64,000 nt of DNA from Longimicrobiales bacterium (GCA_035461765.1 DATHUY010000107.1:36991-100990), one strand, 5' to 3'. Positions 52,556-63,540 are shown, numbered from the stretch's first letter. Notes: generated by a model from the letters alone, not told the origin. Made by a program: numbers and translations.

Positions 52556-53260
52556 ATGTTGCAGACCACACATCCGGCGATCAGCGCCGATGACATATAT
52601 CGCAGCCTGCCGCTCGGGGGCGAGGACGTCCACATCCTGAACGGCGTGACGTTCGAGGTCGCGGCTGGCAGCTGGATCGCGCTCACGGGTCCAAGCGGCT
52701 CTGGCAAATCCACGCTGCTCGGCATCGTGTCGGGACTCGACCGGCCGACGTCGGGGCGCATCTCGATTGACGGAACCGACATTACGGACCTCGATGAGAA
52801 TGCGCTGGCGCTGATCCGCAATCGCAGCATCGGCATCGTGTTCCAGTCATTCAACCTTATCCCCGCACTGACGGCGCAGGAGAATGTGGAAGCGCCGCTG
52901 TATGCGGGACCGGATCACCGTTCGGCGCGGGAACGTGCGCGGGAGATGCTCGATCTGGTTGGGCTGACCGATCGTCGCCACCACCGTCCGCATCAGCTGT
53001 CGGGTGGTCAGCAGCAGCGTGTTGCGATCGCGCGCGCGCTCGTGACCCGTCCCGCGCTGCTGGTCGCGGATGAGCCGACCGGCAACCTGGACAGTGCCAC
53101 GGGCGAGCAGGTGCTCGAGCTGTTCGCCCGCCTGCGCATGGATCTGGGTGTCACACTGTTCGTCGCAACGCACGATGCCGATGTCGCTGCGCGCGCCGAC
53201 CGCGTGCTGCACATGACGGACGGCCGGCTGACGAGCGACACGCGCGCGTTCGCGGTATGA
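52556..53260 (+). CDS. ABC transporter ATP-binding protein, LolD/MacB type
   Basis: ATPase of 234 residues with Walker [11 protein letters not shown]-loop [18 protein letters not shown], signature [15 protein letters not shown], Walker [13 protein letters not shown] and switch His in FVATHDADV. The chosen ATG at 52556 is the first after the REP arm, giving [18 protein letters not shown]; the open frame upstream encodes only repeat sequence. A weak AAAGGG within the REP arm stands 13 nt upstream. It overlaps the permease by ATGA. Confidence 0.92.
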   Translation: MLQTTHPAISADDIYRSLPLGGEDVHILNGVTFEVAAGSWIALTGPSGSGKSTLLGIVSGLDRPTSGRISIDGTDITDLDENALALIRNRSIGIVFQSFNLIPALTAQENVEAPLYAGPDHRSARERAREMLDLVGLTDRRHHRPHQLSGGQQQRVAIARALVTRPALLVADEPTGNLDSATGEQVLELFARLRMDLGVTLFVATHDADVAARADRVLHMTDGRLTSDTRAFAV

Positions 53261-55728
53261 GCATGCGTTTCCTCGGCGGGTACGCCCTGCGGTCGCTGCG
53301 CCGCGGTGGTCAGCGGTCGCTGCTTGCGGTTGTCTGCATTGCATTCGGCGTGCTCGCCCTCGTCGCGATGCAGCTGCTTGCCAACGTCGTCGGCCGGGCG
53401 ACGAACGTCGAGCCTCACCTGAAGGTGGGCGGTGACCTGGCCATCCGTGGAGCCGCGGGCAGTCTGACCACGCAGGACAGCGCCCGGCTTGCGGAGTTCG
53501 TGCGCAATGGCGCGCTCACCAATGTGACCATGTTCAGCGGCGGACTGGCTGGCATGGTGCGCAGCAGCGGGAGCGGTCGCGTCCAGTTCGTCGGCCGCAC
53601 GCTCGGTGTGGACCCCGCGACGTTCCCGCTCGTGGGGGAGGTTCGGCTGAGCGATGGCGGCACGTTCGGCGCTGCGGTAGCGCGCCCGGGCAGCATCGTG
53701 CTCACGCGTGATCTCGCCACGGCGCTCGCCGTTAAGGCGGGTGACACGATCCGGTACGGCGACGCGGCGCGTGAGCCCGCCCGGCTGGTCGTCGGCGGTG
53801 TCGCTGAGGCGATACCCGATCGGCGCGGCCAGTCCATGCTCTACAGTCTGGCGACGGCTGATATCCTGTCGGGCGATGGCCCGACAATGCGCTGGGCGGC
53901 CGCGACGGCGGTGGATGACAGTGCGGCCGCTGTCCGGCTGACGGAGGCGGGTCTCACGGTGAGTCGCGCCGTCGATGGGCGACCGGACTCGATGGCGCGT
54001 GTGTTCGGCATCATGCTGCGTGGGGCGGGACTCCTCGGCCTGATCATCGGCGGGATCGGCATCGCCTACACGCTGCAGGTGATGCTGACGCGCCGGCGCA
54101 TGGAGATCGCGACGCTGCGCGCCATGGGTTATCGCACGCACCACCTCGTGCTGCTTTTTGGTTTCGAGGCTGCGATGCTCGGCGCTGCCGGCGGCGTGCT
54201 CGGCGCCGCGCTCGCGATCGCGCTGTCGGCACAACTCGTTCACCTCCTCGATCGGACCGCGGGCGCGCTGATGCTGGAGTACAGTGTCGCTCCCGAACTG
54301 CTGCTTGCCGGCCCCCTCATTGGCGTAGCGACCGCCGTGCTGTTCGGCACCGCTGCCATTCTCCGGGCGAGTGCTGTCCGGCCGGGCGTGCTGCTGCGCG
54401 ACCTTCCCGTCCGTCCGGCGCGCGGCGCCGTCGTCGGTGCACTCGCGTTGAACGCACTGCTCGCGTTCATGTTCACAGTGCTGGCCGGCGTCATCATGCG
54501 CTCTTTCGTGGCCGGCGCGGGCGTCGTGGCGCTGGCGGCCCTCGGGACACTGTTCCTGGGCGCCGTGCTCATCGCGCTGCTGTGGCTCGTCGTGCGGCTG
54601 CCGATGCCACATCTGCCGCTGATCAACATGGCGCGCGCGAACCTGCGCAGCCGCCAGGTACGTTCCGCATTCTCGCTCATCGCACTGTTCGTCGGCGTGT
54701 TCTCGATCGGGTTTGCCGCTGCTGCGATGACCACCGGGCGCGACCGTGTCGCGTCCAGGCGCGGCACGGATGCCGGGCTGAACATGCGCGTGTATGCGGC
54801 TGAGGGGGAGAGCGCGATGACACCTGTGGCGCTCCGCGAGCTGGGTGCCGGCGAGATCATCGCGAGTCATGAAGCGACGGTGAGGACGGTCGACAGTGCC
54901 GGTGCACGGCTGGGGATGCTGGACCACATCGCGATCCATGACGACAAAGATCTTGCATCCCTCGTCGTGCTCGGTCCGGACGTCCAGTGGCAGGGCGATG
55001 GGCTGGCCGTGCTCGTGCCCGACCGCATGCGGGACCCGCCGTTGTCACGTCGTGTCGGTGAGCGCCTGACCGTGACGTCAGGCGACCGGTCCATCATCGT
55101 TCACATCGCGGGATTCTATGTGCCACTGGATACGGAGTTCTTCAGTGCGCCACGCGGCATGATCGCCGGGGCGGGAGTGGCGCGCGCCCTTGGGATCGAG
55201 GGGCCGCCGACGACGTATCTGGCTGCTCTGCCCGAGGCCGCGCTCGACGCCGCGGCCCCGGCGCTTGGCCAGCGGCTGCCCGGCTCGCTCGTCGTGAGCC
55301 GTCGTGACATCAACGACTTCCTGGTTGCGACGTACCAGAGCCTCTTCATGTTCGTCATTGCCGTGGCGGGCCTGGCACTCCTCGCCGGCGGAGTCCTCAT
55401 CGCGAATGCAGTGTCGCTCGCGATGGTCGAGCGCCGCCGTGAGCTGGGCGTGCTCATGGCCGTCGGCTACACCAGTCGGCGCGTGCTGCGCACCATCCTG
55501 CTCGAGAACGGCGCGCTCGGGCTGGTCGCCGGAATTGCGGGCATCGCAGGGGTGCGCATCGTCGTCGCGATCCTGAATGCGAGAGAGTCGTCGATCGGCA
55601 TGGAGTTCGGCGCCGGCGCAGCCCTCGCCCTGCTTGCGACGTCGGTCCTGCTCGCGATGCTCGCCGCCGGTGCGGTCGCCTGGGCGCCGGTTCACGTGCG
55701 ACCGCTCGAGGTGCTCCGCGACGAATGA
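53257..55728 (+). CDS. ABC transporter permease with two FtsX domains
   Basis: Permease of 823 residues, about twice the length of MacB-type permeases. An N-terminal helix ([20 protein letters not shown]) and periplasmic domain are followed by an FtsX core with [21 protein letters not shown] second unit has its own first helix ([20 protein letters not shown]), periplasmic part and C-terminal FtsX core with [20 protein letters not shown]. Fused double permeases of this kind pair with one LolD-type ATPase, here the overlapping upstream gene. Substrate unknown; lipoprotein or peptide export is typical. Confidence 0.88.
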   Translation: MSMRFLGGYALRSLRRGGQRSLLAVVCIAFGVLALVAMQLLANVVGRATNVEPHLKVGGDLAIRGAAGSLTTQDSARLAEFVRNGALTNVTMFSGGLAGMVRSSGSGRVQFVGRTLGVDPATFPLVGEVRLSDGGTFGAAVARPGSIVLTRDLATALAVKAGDTIRYGDAAREPARLVVGGVAEAIPDRRGQSMLYSLATADILSGDGPTMRWAAATAVDDSAAAVRLTEAGLTVSRAVDGRPDSMARVFGIMLRGAGLLGLIIGGIGIAYTLQVMLTRRRMEIATLRAMGYRTHHLVLLFGFEAAMLGAAGGVLGAALAIALSAQLVHLLDRTAGALMLEYSVAPELLLAGPLIGVATAVLFGTAAILRASAVRPGVLLRDLPVRPARGAVVGALALNALLAFMFTVLAGVIMRSFVAGAGVVALAALGTLFLGAVLIALLWLVVRLPMPHLPLINMARANLRSRQVRSAFSLIALFVGVFSIGFAAAAMTTGRDRVASRRGTDAGLNMRVYAAEGESAMTPVALRELGAGEIIASHEATVRTVDSAGARLGMLDHIAIHDDKDLASLVVLGPDVQWQGDGLAVLVPDRMRDPPLSRRVGERLTVTSGDRSIIVHIAGFYVPLDTEFFSAPRGMIAGAGVARALGIEGPPTTYLAALPEAALDAAAPALGQRLPGSLVVSRRDINDFLVATYQSLFMFVIAVAGLALLAGGVLIANAVSLAMVERRRELGVLMAVGYTSRRVLRTILLENGALGLVAGIAGIAGVRIVVAILNARESSIGMEFGAGAALALLATSVLLAMLAAGAVAWAPVHVRPLEVLRDE

Positions 55729-56014
55729 TCTCGACGCGGCCACTCTGCCGATGCGCGCCGGGCGTCGGGACCGGCGCGCGCGATGTTGACGCGGCGGATC
55801 CGGCGGGTTTTCATGCCCTCCCTCGGGCGTCCCTGTTCTGACGGCAGGTTGTAGCAGGCGATGCGGGCGGATACCTTTCCGCCGCCTGCGAGGCGCCGCG
55901 CCGCCCAGGGTTTCGTCGACCGACGGGGCCGGCTCGTCTCGCGCGCCGGCGGCGGCGTCGGTCCGCGCGCGGGACTTGCACAGTGGGCGTGGAACAGGGG
56001 ATGAGGCAGCATAT
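55729..56014. other. Gap upstream of larE with a bulged hairpin
   Basis: No gene. A bulged hairpin at 55854-55889 (GCAGGC with GCCTGC, inner GCGGA with TCCGC) could end the ABC transporter transcript. The larE start has a GAGG at moderate spacing upstream. Confidence 0.4.
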
Positions 56015-57046
56015 ATGAAATCGACGAATCCCGCGTCGCTCGACCAGCGGGCGCAGCGGCTTCATGAGATTCTGCGCGAATGCGGCTCCGTGTGCATCGG
56101 GTACTCCGGCGGTGTCGACTCCGTGTACCTGGCGGCTGCGGCCGTGGCGACGCTCGGTCGTGAGAACGTGCTGGCGGTGACCGGCAGGAGTGCGGCGTAC
56201 CCGATGGTGCAGCGCGATGTGGCACTGGAATGTGCGCGCGATTTCGGCATTCCCCACCTGGAGATCGAGACGGACGAGCTGGCCGATGAGCGGTATACGG
56301 CCAATCCGTCCAATCGCTGCTACTACTGCAAGTCCGAGCTGTGGCCGAAGCTGGTCGGTGTGGCACGTGAGCGCGGCCTGAACGCTGTACTGGACGGATC
56401 GAATGCCGACGATGCCGGCGACTACCGACCCGGCTTCGCCGCCGCCCGTGAGAATCACGTGCGCTCGCCGCTGCTCGAGGCGGGTCTCACGAAGGCGGAT
56501 GTGCGCACGCTGTCCGCTCGTCTGGGACTGCCTACATGGGATCAGCCGGCCGCGCCCTGTCTTTCGAGCCGGCTGCCGTACGGGATCGCGGTGACACCGG
56601 CGCGCCTGCGGGCCGTGGAACGCGCGGAGGATACGCTTCGCGCCCTCGGTTTCCGCGAGCTGCGCGTACGGCACCACGATGACTGCCTGCGCATCGAGCT
56701 TGCGCCCGGCGAACTGGAGCGCGTTTACCCCCTCGCCGACGATGTTCACCGGCAGATATCAGAGGCCGAAAATGTGCGCGTGCTGATCGACGTGGAGGGA
56801 TACCGCAGGGGTGCTCTGAATGAAGCACTCGTTCAGATCGGGTCCCCTACGGCTGGCCCCGGTGCGCAGCACCCGATTCCCGAGCACGAAGTCGGCGGGT
56901 TCCACGGCGATATCGCGATCGTGGCCGGTGCAGATCCTGATGTTGCCCGTCGTGCCGCGGCGGCGCTGCGTGCGCGCGGCTTCCGTTATATCGCAGTCGA
57001 TGCCGCCGCGTTCATCACTGCGGGCAATGCAGCTGGCCATGGCTGA
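56015..57046 (+). CDS. larE: LarE-type ATP-dependent sulfur transferase, three-cysteine
   Basis: PP-loop enzyme of 343 residues. SGGVDS is at residues 31-36. Cysteines 102 and 105 (SNRCYYCKSELW) and Cys182 (APCLSSRLPYG) form a three-cysteine set. LarE puts sulfur into the nickel-pincer nucleotide precursor. The Lactobacillus plantarum enzyme sacrifices its single Cys176, while a three-cysteine type holds an Fe-S cluster. The pattern here fits the latter. About 65 residues beyond the usual LarE length (from GSPTAGPGAQHP) form an extra C-terminal part. larB and larC are not in the window. It overlaps the desulfurase gene. Confidence 0.85.
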   Translation: MKSTNPASLDQRAQRLHEILRECGSVCIGYSGGVDSVYLAAAAVATLGRENVLAVTGRSAAYPMVQRDVALECARDFGIPHLEIETDELADERYTANPSNRCYYCKSELWPKLVGVARERGLNAVLDGSNADDAGDYRPGFAAARENHVRSPLLEAGLTKADVRTLSARLGLPTWDQPAAPCLSSRLPYGIAVTPARLRAVERAEDTLRALGFRELRVRHHDDCLRIELAPGELERVYPLADDVHRQISEAENVRVLIDVEGYRRGALNEALVQIGSPTAGPGAQHPIPEHEVGGFHGDIAIVAGADPDVARRAAAALRARGFRYIAVDAAAFITAGNAAGHG

Positions 57047-58220
57047 CGTCGCCTACCTGGATCACGCTGCGACCTCGGCGATCCGGCCGCGCGCCGTGAC
57101 CGACGCGGTAGTCGCGTATCTGGAGAACATCGGCGCGACACCCGGCAGGGGCGGACACAGGCTCGCCGTCGAGGCCGGTCGTGTTGCACTCCAGTGCAGG
57201 CAGCAGATCACGAAGCTGCTCAACATCCCGGGTGACATTGGCCGCATCGCGTTCATGGCCAATGCCACGCAGGCATTGAACACAGCGCTGCACGGCACAT
57301 TGCGTCCCGGCGATCGCGTCGTGGTCACGACGTTCGATCACAATGCGGTGCTGCGACCTGCCGCAGCGCTCGCGAGGCAGCGCGATGTGGAGGTCGTGCT
57401 GGTGCAGGTCGACGCGATGGGTGGGGTGGACGAGGAGTCACTGCGCCGCGCACTGGACGGCGCGAGACTGCTCGCCATCAATGCGGCGTCCAATGTGCTC
57501 GGCACCCGTCTCGACGTGCCACGGCTGGCGCGGCTGGCTCGCGATGCTGGTGCGCTCAGTGTGGTCGACGTTGCGCAGGTGGCAGGACATGCACCGTTCG
57601 ATGCGGCCGCTGCGAACGCCGACATGATCGCGTTCACGGGGCACAAGGGGATGCTCGGACCGCAGGGGATCGGCGGTCTCTGGGTGCGCGCGGGCGTCGA
57701 CGTCGAGCCGTTCATGACCGGCGGCACCGGCGGCAACTCGCTCGAGCGTCAGATGCCGGCTGCCTATCCCGATCATCTCGAGGCCGGCACGTCGAACGGC
57801 CCAGGCATCGCGGGTCTGGCGGCCGGCATCCGTGTAGTGCTCGACGAGGGCGTCGACGCGATTCATGCGCGCACCGCGTCACTGAAGCAGACGCTGCGCG
57901 AAGGCCTCGCGGCGGTGCCAGGCGTCACCGTGCACTCACCCGACAGTCCCGGCGGCCTTCCTGTCGTCACGATCACGACCGACACTTTCGATGCGGCAGC
58001 GCTGGCTGCGCGTCTCGATCGCGAGCACGCTGTGCTGACACGGCCCGGATTGCACTGCGCGCCGGAGGTACACCGCCTGCTCGGCACGGATGCAGCGGGT
58101 GCCCTCCGCTTCTCACTCGGCTGGTCGTCGACGGAGCGGGATGTGGAACGCGCAGTGGCTGCGGTCGGCGCGATTCTCCGTGGTACGCCCGCACCACAGG
58201 CGGCGCGGGGCGCTACGTGA
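57039..58220 (+). CDS. Cysteine desulfurase family protein (SufS-like)
   Basis: PLP enzyme of 393 residues. The start ATG at 57039 overlaps larE by 8 bp and gives MADVAYLDHAATSAIRPRAV. PLP lysine is in FTGHKGMLGPQGIGGLWVRA. The active-site cysteine is in TRPGLHCAPEVHRLLGT, the rigid-loop arrangement of class II (SufS/CsdA-like) enzymes. It probably hands sulfur to the overlapping LarE. A second, class I desulfurase gene lies at 34646-35803. Confidence 0.9.
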   Translation: MADVAYLDHAATSAIRPRAVTDAVVAYLENIGATPGRGGHRLAVEAGRVALQCRQQITKLLNIPGDIGRIAFMANATQALNTALHGTLRPGDRVVVTTFDHNAVLRPAAALARQRDVEVVLVQVDAMGGVDEESLRRALDGARLLAINAASNVLGTRLDVPRLARLARDAGALSVVDVAQVAGHAPFDAAAANADMIAFTGHKGMLGPQGIGGLWVRAGVDVEPFMTGGTGGNSLERQMPAAYPDHLEAGTSNGPGIAGLAAGIRVVLDEGVDAIHARTASLKQTLREGLAAVPGVTVHSPDSPGGLPVVTITTDTFDAAALAARLDREHAVLTRPGLHCAPEVHRLLGTDAAGALRFSLGWSSTERDVERAVAAVGAILRGTPAPQAARGAT

Positions 58221-58780
58221 GGACATTCGTGGCACTGAATCTCCCGCCGGAGGAGCGTGCGCGTCTGCATGAATCGCTGGAGCCGATCCGCGCGAAGTCG
58301 CTGCCCGTTCGCTGGGCGGCACCCGATGCACTTCACATGACGGTTAAGTTTCTGGGCGACACCGAAGGTGCCGCGGTGACCGCAGTCGATGAGGTGCTGC
58401 TGACGGCAGCAGCGCATCGCTCGCCCGTCACGCTACGGATCGGCGGCCTCGGCGGCTTCCCATCGCTGCGTCGTGCCAGCATCCTCTGGGTGGGAGTCTC
58501 CGGCGACAGCGAGCTGGCCGCACTGCAGCGCGAGCTCGAACCCGCATTGTCGCGGCTGGGCTTCCCGCGCGACCAGCGTCCCTTTCGCCCGCACATCACG
58601 ATCGGCCGCACCCGCGGCGGGACGCAGCCGCTCGACGTCGAACGATTGAGCGGCCTGGTCCGATACGAAACGACGATAACGGTGGATACTGTGGATCTGA
58701 TGCAGAGTCATACGGGCCCGGGCGGCCCGCGATACGACACACTGCTGCGACGGCGGCTGGGCGAGCGGGAGGGGTTGTGA
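58217..58780 (+). CDS. thpR: RNA 2',3'-cyclic phosphodiesterase ThpR
   Basis: 2H phosphoesterase of 187 residues. Both H-x-T motifs are present: HMTVKFLG (His40, Thr42) and HITIGRTR (His126, Thr128). The family opens 2',3'-cyclic phosphates on RNA and was formerly called 2'-5' RNA ligase. GTG start overlaps the desulfurase stop (GTGA), and its own stop overlaps the next start, so it is part of the larE operon. Confidence 0.93.
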   Translation: MRTFVALNLPPEERARLHESLEPIRAKSLPVRWAAPDALHMTVKFLGDTEGAAVTAVDEVLLTAAAHRSPVTLRIGGLGGFPSLRRASILWVGVSGDSELAALQRELEPALSRLGFPRDQRPFRPHITIGRTRGGTQPLDVERLSGLVRYETTITVDTVDLMQSHTGPGGPRYDTLLRRRLGEREGL

Positions 58781-59421
58781 CCGGTTGCTTCCGCCGCGTG
58801 CTGGGGCTGCTCATGGTGCTCCTTCTGCTGGCCGGAGCGTGGATCTTCCGCGACCGGATTCGGACTGCGTGGAGCGACTGGCGCGGAGGCGCCGAGGAAG
58901 TAGAGTCTCCGTCGGCCGAGCTGGCGCAGGGTGCGCAACGCAAGCTTGACGCGCTGGGCGACGGCTCCACTTCATCGGTGTCGCTGTCCGGTGTCGAGCT
59001 CGAGAGCCTGATCCTGCACAGCTATCGCGGCGTGCTGCCTGCGTTTCTCGACTCGCCGCAGGTCCAGCTGGAAGGCGACCGGCTCCGGTTGCGCGCCCGC
59101 GTGCCGATCGACAAGCTTCCCCGCGTGGACGGCCTCTCGGACGCAGCGGCGTTTCTGCCCGACACGACGGACCTCACGGTCACCGGCACGCTGCTGCCGC
59201 TCGAATCCGGCCGAGTCGGTTTCGGTGTCGACGACGTCAGCGCCGCCCGCGTCCCGCTGCCCGACCGCTTCATAGCCGGTGCATTGAGGCGGATGGGGCG
59301 GCGCGATGAGGCCGGCCTGCCTGCCGACGCGATCGCCGTCAGGCTGCCGCGCGGTGCGGCAACGGCCTACATACGCAGAGACTCGCTCGTGCTGCTGGCG
59401 CGTCCCGCCGGTGGCAACTGA
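58777..59421 (+). CDS. Hypothetical membrane-anchored protein (214 aa)
   Basis: N-terminal helix VLGLLMVLLLLAGAWIF then an extracytoplasmic part of about 185 residues. After an acidic linker, SSVSLSGVELESLILHSYRG and VQLEGDRLRLRARVPIDKLP alternate beta strands, ending with GAATAYIRRDSLVLLARP. The 'G-x-x-L-RLRARVP' pattern resembles lipid-binding LmeA/DUF2993-like or AsmA-like sheets, but I cannot assign a family. It overlaps thpR by GTGA and is followed 18 bp later by the NtrC-type regulator. Confidence 0.7.
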   Translation: MTGCFRRVLGLLMVLLLLAGAWIFRDRIRTAWSDWRGGAEEVESPSAELAQGAQRKLDALGDGSTSSVSLSGVELESLILHSYRGVLPAFLDSPQVQLEGDRLRLRARVPIDKLPRVDGLSDAAAFLPDTTDLTVTGTLLPLESGRVGFGVDDVSAARVPLPDRFIAGALRRMGRRDEAGLPADAIAVRLPRGAATAYIRRDSLVLLARPAGGN

Positions 59422-59439
59422 CACGCACACGGACGCTCC

Positions 59440-60804
<1,365 letters not shown>

Positions 60805-60810
60805 AACAGA

Positions 60811-60920
60811 TCCGGGAGCGCGAGCGGGATCGTGTTCGGGATCGGGAGCGGGAACAGCCGGGTGCGAGGCCGATGCACCTCCCGATCCTGCACACCAACA
60901 CGATCCCGAGCCCGCGCCCG
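60811..60920. repeat. GGGATC-rich palindromic intergenic element (copy B)
   Basis: Between the regulator and the aldehyde dehydrogenase. Nested arms: CGGGATCGTGTT (60825-60836) with AACACGATCCCG (60897-60908), and GGATCGGGAG (60839-60848) with CTCCCGATCC (60879-60888). The tail contains GCCCGCGCCCGG. It is related to the element at 44055-44226. It could fold into a long stem in RNA and act as a terminator for the regulator gene. Confidence 0.75.
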
Positions 60921-60948
60921 GATTCGTTAATTCAACAAGGAAAATCGA

Positions 60949-62451
60949 ATGCCAGAACGATTCAGGAACCACATAGCAGGCGAGTGGACCGATTCAGCGA
61001 GCGGGCGCACGTTCGAGAATCGGAACCCGGCGGACAACAACGATCTCATCGGTGAGTTCCCGCGCTCGGATGCGCAGGACCTCGAGCGGGCGGTCGAGTC
61101 GGCGAAGCGCGGCTTCGAGCAGTGGCGGCGTACGCCGGCCCCGCTGCGCGGCGATGTGCTGCGCCGCGTGGGCGACATCCTGACGGAGCGGAAGGAAGAG
61201 ATCTCGCGCGCGATGACGCGCGAGATGGGCAAGGTCCTGAACGAGACGCGCGGTGACGTGCAGGAGGGCATCGACACGGCCTACTACGCCGCAGTCGAAG
61301 GGCGGCGCCTCTTCGGCCACACCGTGCCGAGCGAGCTGCGCGACAAGTGGGCCATGACCTATCGCCGCCCGATCGGCGTCGCCGGCCTGATCACGCCGTT
61401 CAACTTCCCGCTCGCCATCCCGACCTGGAAGATGTTCCCGGCTCTGGTCTGCGGTAACTCCGTCATCCTGAAGCCGGCCGAGGATGTGCCGCACACGTCG
61501 ACGATCCTGGTTGAAGTTCTGCTCGAGGCCGGCCTGCCGCCGGACGTCGTGCAGCTCGTGCACGGGTTCGGCGAGGAGATCGGCGCGGCGATGGTCGAGC
61601 ACCCGGAGATCCCGGTTATCTCGTTCACCGGCTCGACGGGCGTCGGCTCCAACATTGGCGCGGTTTGCGGCCGCATGCACAAGCGGCTGTCGCTCGAGAT
61701 GGGCGGCAAGAACGCGCAGATCGTGATGCCGGATGCGCCGATGGATCTTGCGATCGACGGCGTGCTGTGGGGTGCCTTCGGCACGACCGGTCAGCGCTGC
61801 ACTGCGACCAGCCGGCTGCTGCTGCACGAGGACATCCACGACAGGTTCCTCGGCCAGCTGATCGACCGCGCCAGCACCCTCAAGCTGGGCAGCGGTCTCG
61901 TGGATGGGAACGACGTGGGGCCGCTCATCAACCAGGCAGCGCTGGACAAGGTCGCGAGCTACGTCGAGGTCGCCCATGCCGAGGGTGATGAGGTGCTGGC
62001 GGGCGGCCAGCGCGCAACCGGCGGAGACCTGGACCGCGGCTTCTTCTTCCAGCCCACGATCCTGCGGGGCGTGAAGCCCGGCTCGCGGCTGGCCTGCGAG
62101 GAAGTGTTCGGTCCGGTGCTGAGCGTGATCCGGTTCAAGGACCTGGACGAGGCGATTCGCATCAACAACGAGGTGAAGTACGGTTTGTCCAGCTCGATCT
62201 ACACCAACGATGTCCGCGCATCATTCCGCGCGATGCTCGAGCTCGACAACGGTATCTCCTACATCAACGCGCCCACGATCGGTGCCGAGGCGCACCTGCC
62301 TTTCGGCGGTGTGAAGCAGACCGGCAACGGTCACCGTGAGGGCGGCTGGGAGGTCTACGAGTTCTACTCGGAGACGAAGGTCTGCTACGTCGACTACTCG
62401 GGTAAGCTGCAGCGGGCGCAGATCGACACGTACGACGCCGGGCCGTACTGA
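60949..62451 (+). CDS. NAD(P)-dependent aldehyde dehydrogenase
   Basis: ALDH-superfamily enzyme of 500 residues, with an AAGGAAAA ribosome site before the ATG. Motifs: VAGLITPFNFPLAIPTWKMF (cofactor region, with N in PFNFP), FTGSTGVGSNIG, the catalytic-base Glu in LEMGGKNAQIV, and the catalytic Cys in GQRCTATSRLLL. EEVFGPVLSVIRF and LPFGGVKQTGNG are typical C-terminal motifs. The N-terminus (RFRNHIAGEWTDSASGRTFE) suits semialdehyde or betaine-type ALDHs. Substrate unresolved. Control by the NtrC-type neighbour is possible but no -24/-12 box was found. Confidence 0.93.
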   Translation: MPERFRNHIAGEWTDSASGRTFENRNPADNNDLIGEFPRSDAQDLERAVESAKRGFEQWRRTPAPLRGDVLRRVGDILTERKEEISRAMTREMGKVLNETRGDVQEGIDTAYYAAVEGRRLFGHTVPSELRDKWAMTYRRPIGVAGLITPFNFPLAIPTWKMFPALVCGNSVILKPAEDVPHTSTILVEVLLEAGLPPDVVQLVHGFGEEIGAAMVEHPEIPVISFTGSTGVGSNIGAVCGRMHKRLSLEMGGKNAQIVMPDAPMDLAIDGVLWGAFGTTGQRCTATSRLLLHEDIHDRFLGQLIDRASTLKLGSGLVDGNDVGPLINQAALDKVASYVEVAHAEGDEVLAGGQRATGGDLDRGFFFQPTILRGVKPGSRLACEEVFGPVLSVIRFKDLDEAIRINNEVKYGLSSSIYTNDVRASFRAMLELDNGISYINAPTIGAEAHLPFGGVKQTGNGHREGGWEVYEFYSETKVCYVDYSGKLQRAQIDTYDAGPY

Positions 62452-62461
62452 GTCGGTGCGC

Positions 62462-62506
62462 GCGCCGGCGGGCGCCTGCGTGTCGCTGGCCGCAGGACGC
62501 CGGCGC
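62462..62506 (+). terminator. Imperfect hairpin after the aldehyde dehydrogenase
   Basis: GCGCCGGCG (62462-62470) pairs with CGCCGGCGC (62498-62506), enclosing CCTGCG (62475-62480) with CGCAGG (62491-62496). It begins 10 nt after the stop. No T-run follows. Confidence 0.55.
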
Positions 62507-62514
62507 CGACCGCC

Positions 62515-62556
62515 GGACGCGGAACCCGTTCTGCAAGTCGGCCGATCCGGCCATTC
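62515..62556 (+). repeat. REP element copy 3 (left of the transposase)
   Basis: 42-bp copy from GGACGCGGAACCCGTTCTGC to GATCCGGCCATTC. Its 5' 21 bp differ from copy 1 at a single position; the 3' half is more divergent. It ends 34 bp before the transposase ATG. Confidence 0.85.
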
Positions 62557-62576
62557 GTGTGCCCCGGTGGCGGTGG

Positions 62577-62582
62577 TATCCT
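62577..62582 (+). promoter_or_regulatory. -10 box TATCCT, 7 nt before the RAYT ATG
   Basis: TATCCT is followed by exactly 7 nt and the ATG at 62590, with no ribosome site. The -35 position overlaps the end of REP copy 3 (TTCGTG) and is weak. Same geometry as the boxes at 20486 and 35877. Confidence 0.4.
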
Positions 62583-62589
62583 TGGCGCC

Positions 62590-63540
62590 ATGGGAAGGCT
62601 GCTGAGACCCCGACTGCCCGGTGTGCCATTCCACATCACGGCGCGCACACAGGAACACGAGCCGTTGTTCGAGGGGTTGGAGGAGCAGGTCACAACGATG
62701 ATCCGCACCTCCAGCCACTACTCGGACGCGGAGCTTCTCGCGTATGCCGTAATGCGGACCCACATCCACGTGATCGTGGTGCAGGGAAGGCGGCCTCTCG
62801 GTGAGTTCATGCAGCCCCTGCTGCGGCGCATCGCGCTGCTGATCATCCAGCGGACGGGCAGGCGTGGACACGTGTTCCGCGGGCGTTACGCCCACAGCAC
62901 CTGCCAGGATCCGGAGTATTTCAGGAGCATGGTCGCGTATGTGCACCTGAATCCGGTGCGGGCAGGTCTCTGCAGGGCACCGGCCGACTATCCGTGGTCC
63001 TCACATCGCGACTATGCGCGTGGTCCGCGACCCGACAGCCTCACCCGCTACGCGCTCGCGGTGGAGCAGGGGATGCGGGTCTTTGCGCGCGCATCCGAAC
63101 AGACCAGCGATCAGTGCCGTCGCGACTACCGCGCGTTCGTGCGCTGGCGACTGGCGATGGATCGGTACCTGAATGCGGACTTCGATTCATTACACCCACT
63201 GCCGCGTGCGCCGCTCTCGATCGGGGGCGATCTGCACTGGTACCGCGAATACGGCAGCGGCCGCCCCCTGCGCCTCGCCGGGACTGCGGTCCCGGCGACT
63301 CGGGCGATGGACCTGCGCGACCACATGCACGCCGCGCTCAGGGATCTCGATCCGGAAATGCCGCTCGAGCTGCTGCGCAGCGGCGGCTCGACTCGTCCGC
63401 TCGTGAGGATCCGCAGGCAGGTCATCGCACGTGCGCTCTCGGCGGGGTACGTCGGGACCCGCGTCGCGGAGTTTCTGAACATCTCCCCCACTTCGGTCTC
63501 ACGAGTGAAGTCGAGGATGAGGGACGGCGCCGCATGGTGA
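62590..63540 (+). CDS. REP-associated tyrosine transposase (RAYT)
   Basis: Y1-type HUH transposase of 316 residues. The family start RPRLPGVPFHITARTQEHEP is clear. His58 and His60 (RTHIHVIVV) form the HUH motif. The catalytic tyrosine is probably Tyr117 in MVAYVHLNPVRAGLCRAP, the family hallmark. The C-terminal third (from about residue 240) adds a DnaA-like helix-turn-helix, TRVAEFLNISPTSVSRVK, often seen in this group. RAYTs bind and cleave REP hairpins; this gene sits between two of them. All catalytic residues appear intact. Confidence 0.93.
   Translation: MGRLLRPRLPGVPFHITARTQEHEPLFEGLEEQVTTMIRTSSHYSDAELLAYAVMRTHIHVIVVQGRRPLGEFMQPLLRRIALLIIQRTGRRGHVFRGRYAHSTCQDPEYFRSMVAYVHLNPVRAGLCRAPADYPWSSHRDYARGPRPDSLTRYALAVEQGMRVFARASEQTSDQCRRDYRAFVRWRLAMDRYLNADFDSLHPLPRAPLSIGGDLHWYREYGSGRPLRLAGTAVPATRAMDLRDHMHAALRDLDPEMPLELLRSGGSTRPLVRIRRQVIARALSAGYVGTRVAEFLNISPTSVSRVKSRMRDGAAW

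Noticed and set aside
53008..54939. 643-residue open frame on the minus strand opposite the ABC genes
   Set aside because: H/R/Q/A-rich translation without motifs; the plus strand encodes well-defined ATPase and permease motifs. A GC-driven shadow.
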